Position numbers and translations under genes: made by a program
Notes under the pieces: generated by a model
The model's database searches: none
The model's input: only the letters and a program-made list of their open reading frames with translations
Told to the model about the DNA's origin: nothing
Assembly (NCBI RefSeq): GCF_009765735.1
Contig: NZ_LMUW01000198.1
Coordinates: forward strand, 32,164 to 94,688
From: Xenophilus sp. L33
Lineage (GTDB): Bacteria; Pseudomonadota; Gammaproteobacteria; Burkholderiales; Burkholderiaceae_C
DNA length: 62,525 bases
Reading direction: 5' to 3'
In this document: piece by piece, positions 60,560 through 62,525 of the stretch
Layout of the letters: every line of letters begins with the position of its first letter
How positions within the stretch are numbered: the first letter of the stretch is position 1

Positions 60560-61474
60560 ATGGACCAGATCCAGGGCATGCGGATCTTCGTCCGCGTTGT
60601 CGAAGCAGGCAATTTCACCCGCGCCGCCGACTCGCTCGGCCTGCCCAAGGGCACGGTCACCAAGCAGATCCAGGCGCTGGAGTCGCGCCTGCACGTCAAG
60701 CTCCTGAACCGCACCACGCGCCGGGTGACCGTCACGCCCGACGGCGCCGCCTACTACGAGCGCACTGCGCGCCTCCTGAACGACTTCGACGACATCGAGG
60801 CCAGCATGACCAATGCGCAGGCCAACCCGTCCGGGCGGCTGCGGGTCGACGTCGGCTCGTCGATGGCGCGGCTGGTCATCCTGCCGGCGCTGCAGGGCTT
60901 CTGCGACCTGTACCCGGACATCCAGGTCGACCTCGGCGTGAGCGACCGCACGGTCGACCTCATCACAGACAACGTCGACTGCGTGATCCGCGCCGGCGAA
61001 CTGGCCGACCAGTCGCTGGTTGCCCGGCGCATCGGCAACATGCCCTGGATCACGGTGGCGTCGCCGGCCTACCTCAAGCGCTATGGCGTGCCGCAGCATC
61101 CGAGCGACATCGAGAAGCGGCACCTGGTGGTGAACTTCTTCTCCGGCAGCACGCGGCGCATCTATCCGCACCAGTTCCAGCGCGGCGATGAGCACTTCGA
61201 GATCGTCGGTCCCTATCGGGTGTCGGTGAACGACAGCAACGCGCACCTCACCGCGGTGCTGGGCGGCTTCGGGCTGTCGCAGGTGATCCGCTACATCGCC
61301 GAGCCCTACCTGGAAAGCGGCGAACTGGTGCAGATCCTGCCGGAGTGGACCCGGCCGATCCTGCCGGTGCACGTGGTGTATCCGCCGAACCGGCACCTGA
61401 GCGCCAAGGTGCGGGCCTTCGTGGACTGGACCGCCGATCTGTTCGCCAGGCATCCGCGGCTGCAGCGGGCCTGA
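60560..61474 (+). CDS. LysR-family transcriptional regulator
   Basis: 304-aa LTTR. N-terminal winged helix: MDQIQGMRIFVRVVEAGNFT, RAADSLGLPKGTVTKQIQAL, LLNRTTRRVTVTPDG; C-terminal effector domain with VDVGSSMARLVILPALQGF and LTAVLGGFGLSQVI. It resembles the AaeR/DmlR-like subgroup. Divergent from the hydrolase gene, the usual layout for an LTTR and its target. Confidence 0.93.
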   Translation: MDQIQGMRIFVRVVEAGNFTRAADSLGLPKGTVTKQIQALESRLHVKLLNRTTRRVTVTPDGAAYYERTARLLNDFDDIEASMTNAQANPSGRLRVDVGSSMARLVILPALQGFCDLYPDIQVDLGVSDRTVDLITDNVDCVIRAGELADQSLVARRIGNMPWITVASPAYLKRYGVPQHPSDIEKRHLVVNFFSGSTRRIYPHQFQRGDEHFEIVGPYRVSVNDSNAHLTAVLGGFGLSQVIRYIAEPYLESGELVQILPEWTRPILPVHVVYPPNRHLSAKVRAFVDWTADLFARHPRLQRA

Positions 61475-62479
61475 TCAGCGCGGGGCCGCGGTCCAGGCTC
61501 GTTCCAGCGCCGACTGGCTCGCGGGCGGCAGCACCGCCAGGCGGAGCTGGCCGGGCAGGCCGAAGGACGCGGTGTCGCGCAGGCGGATGCCGGCGGCGTG
61601 CAGCGCGGCCTCGCGTTCGGCGGTGTGCGGCAGGTCCGGGTCTGCGCAGAAGAAGTTGGCGACGCTGGGGCTGCAGGTCCAGCCGAGCGATTCGCACATC
61701 GCCTGCTGGCGCAGCTTCCAGTCGCGCAGGGTCGCGAGGCTGGCCGACAGCCATTGACGTGCCGGCTCGTCGCACCAGGCCTCCAGCAGCGCGACGCCGT
61801 GCGCACCCAGCGGCCACGACGGTGCGAGGCGATGCACGCGTGCGCTCAGGTCTTCATCGCCTTGCGGCGCGATCGCGTAGGCGGCGCGCACGCCGGTCAG
61901 GCCAAGCGCCTTGTTCGGCGTCCAGAGTTGCCAGGTGCGGTCGCGGGCCGCCCGGTCGAGCGCCAGCGTGCCTTCGAGGCGCAGCGGCTCGTAGGCCAGG
62001 TCGAGCACGCAGGTGCTCCCGGCAGCGAGCTGCGCGACGGTGCGGGCGAGTCGCGGATCGGGCCGGCCGAGCGGGCTGCCGGGGTCGCAGCACCAGACCA
62101 GGTCGGCGGCCGGCCCGGTGTCGGCCGCTGACACCTCGAAGCCCCAGGCCTTCGCCGACCGCAGGTAGTCGCCGTAGCCGTGCCATGGCAGGCGGACCCG
62201 GCGCCCGCCGCCTTGCCACACCGCCGCGGTGATGCGTCCGATGAATTCGCTGGCGCTCGCCGCGACCACGATGCGGCCGGCCGCCACGCCGTGCAGGCGC
62301 GCCAGCCGCTCGCGCAGCGCGCCGTAAGCGGGATCCGGATAGCGGCCGGCGTCCGCGAACCGGACCGCTTGCAGCGCAGGCGGACACGGGCCGCACGCGT
62401 TGCCGTTGGTGGAGAAGTCGTGCGCCACCGCGCCGCGGCCATCCGGTCCGCCGTGCGTGGACGCATCGAAGGCCGTCAC
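61475..62479 (-). CDS. cobC: PLP-dependent threonine-phosphate decarboxylase-like protein
   Basis: 334-aa fold-type I PLP enzyme: HDFSTNGNACGPCPPALQAV near the start, GRYPDPAYGALRERLA, LWTPNKALGLTGVRAAYA (Schiff-base Lys) and a late SFGLPGQLRLAVLP. This pattern is that of CobC/CobD L-threonine-O-3-phosphate decarboxylase, which supplies aminopropanol phosphate for cobalamin. The name cobC follows the Pseudomonas denitrificans scheme (Salmonella cobD) and differs from the phosphatase at 55222. GTG start at 62479 overlaps the upstream stop (GTGA). Confidence 0.85.
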   Translation of the reverse strand: MTAFDASTHGGPDGRGAVAHDFSTNGNACGPCPPALQAVRFADAGRYPDPAYGALRERLARLHGVAAGRIVVAASASEFIGRITAAVWQGGGRRVRLPWHGYGDYLRSAKAWGFEVSAADTGPAADLVWCCDPGSPLGRPDPRLARTVAQLAAGSTCVLDLAYEPLRLEGTLALDRAARDRTWQLWTPNKALGLTGVRAAYAIAPQGDEDLSARVHRLAPSWPLGAHGVALLEAWCDEPARQWLSASLATLRDWKLRQQAMCESLGWTCSPSVANFFCADPDLPHTAEREAALHAAGIRLRDTASFGLPGQLRLAVLPPASQSALERAWTAAPR

Positions 62480-62525
62480 GGCCGCCAGCCCAGGCCACCG
62501 GCCACGCCCGCCGCCAGCGCCGTGG
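62476..62525 (-). CDS. 3' end of an upstream gene, probably cbiB/cobD
   Basis: Only the last 16 codons are in the window: TALAAGVAGGLGWRP then TGA, in frame and overlapping the next start by 4 bp. Position before the threonine-phosphate decarboxylase and the hydrophobic end fit adenosylcobinamide-phosphate synthase (CbiB/CobD), but 15 residues cannot prove it. Confidence 0.45.
   Translation of the reverse strand, partial: TALAAGVAGGLGWRP

Noticed and set aside
1..62525. CRISPR array
   Set aside because: No regularly spaced direct repeats of 24-40 bp and no cas gene seen.

Overview
The window is GC-rich proteobacterial DNA. Gene content and order (ispF-ispD-mfd-serB, relA beside a tRNA-Val, an ompR/envZ pair, the cobQ-cobT-cobS-cobC operon, the imuA-imuB-dnaE2 mutasome) fit a betaproteobacterium of the Burkholderiales, most like Comamonadaceae (Variovorax-type). 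This placement rests on gene content only; no 16S gene or database search is available. A clear change at about 38.8 kb separates an accessory half (1-38.8 kb) from a core half (38.8-62.5 kb).

Accessory half, left part (1-16 kb). The window opens inside a VirB11-type secretion/conjugation ATPase, followed by a single-stranded DNA-binding protein and an H-NS-like silencer gene broken by a frameshift, which looks like the edge of a conjugative element. A 5'-truncated recQ follows. Then comes a DNA-damage block: imuA-imuB-dnaE2 behind a near-perfect LexA box, a frameshifted yedK/HMCES gene, a YciI-like gene, ligD, and a group of small proteins including two DUF3606-type ones. Several genes here carry single-base losses, so this is either decaying DNA or an error-prone stretch of assembly.

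Accessory half, middle (16-26.6 kb). A DedA-rhodanese fusion with a membrane partner, two alpha/beta hydrolases, a four-PAS hybrid histidine kinase convergent with a stand-alone receiver, an OmpR-type regulator, an IS1182-family insertion with recognisable 22-bp ends that cuts off a small membrane ORF, and a secreted DUF1254 protein.

Integrated element (about 27-38.7 kb). A tyrosine integrase sits beside tRNA-Val(GAC). Behind it, almost all on one strand and often with 4-bp start/stop overlaps, lie unknown genes, an 818-aa primase/DUF3987-type replication protein, a 221-bp intergenic region with eight GGAAAC-core repeats in both orientations (a candidate origin), an SSB, an HNH nuclease, and a set of unknown genes ending in a collagen-like protein. 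No capsid, portal, terminase or conjugation gene is recognisable, so it resembles a phage satellite or small integrative element. No distal attachment site was found by eye.

Core half. tRNA-Val; relA; a SIMPL-domain protein; ompR-envZ; ispD-ispF divergent from mfd-serB; a Cys/Met-type PLP enzyme; an orphan type VI module (hcp, a short amidase-like effector, a secreted candidate immunity protein); a PLP aminotransferase divergent from nth; and cobalamin genes in two blocks separated by a small ORF, an unusual alpha/beta hydrolase and a LysR regulator.
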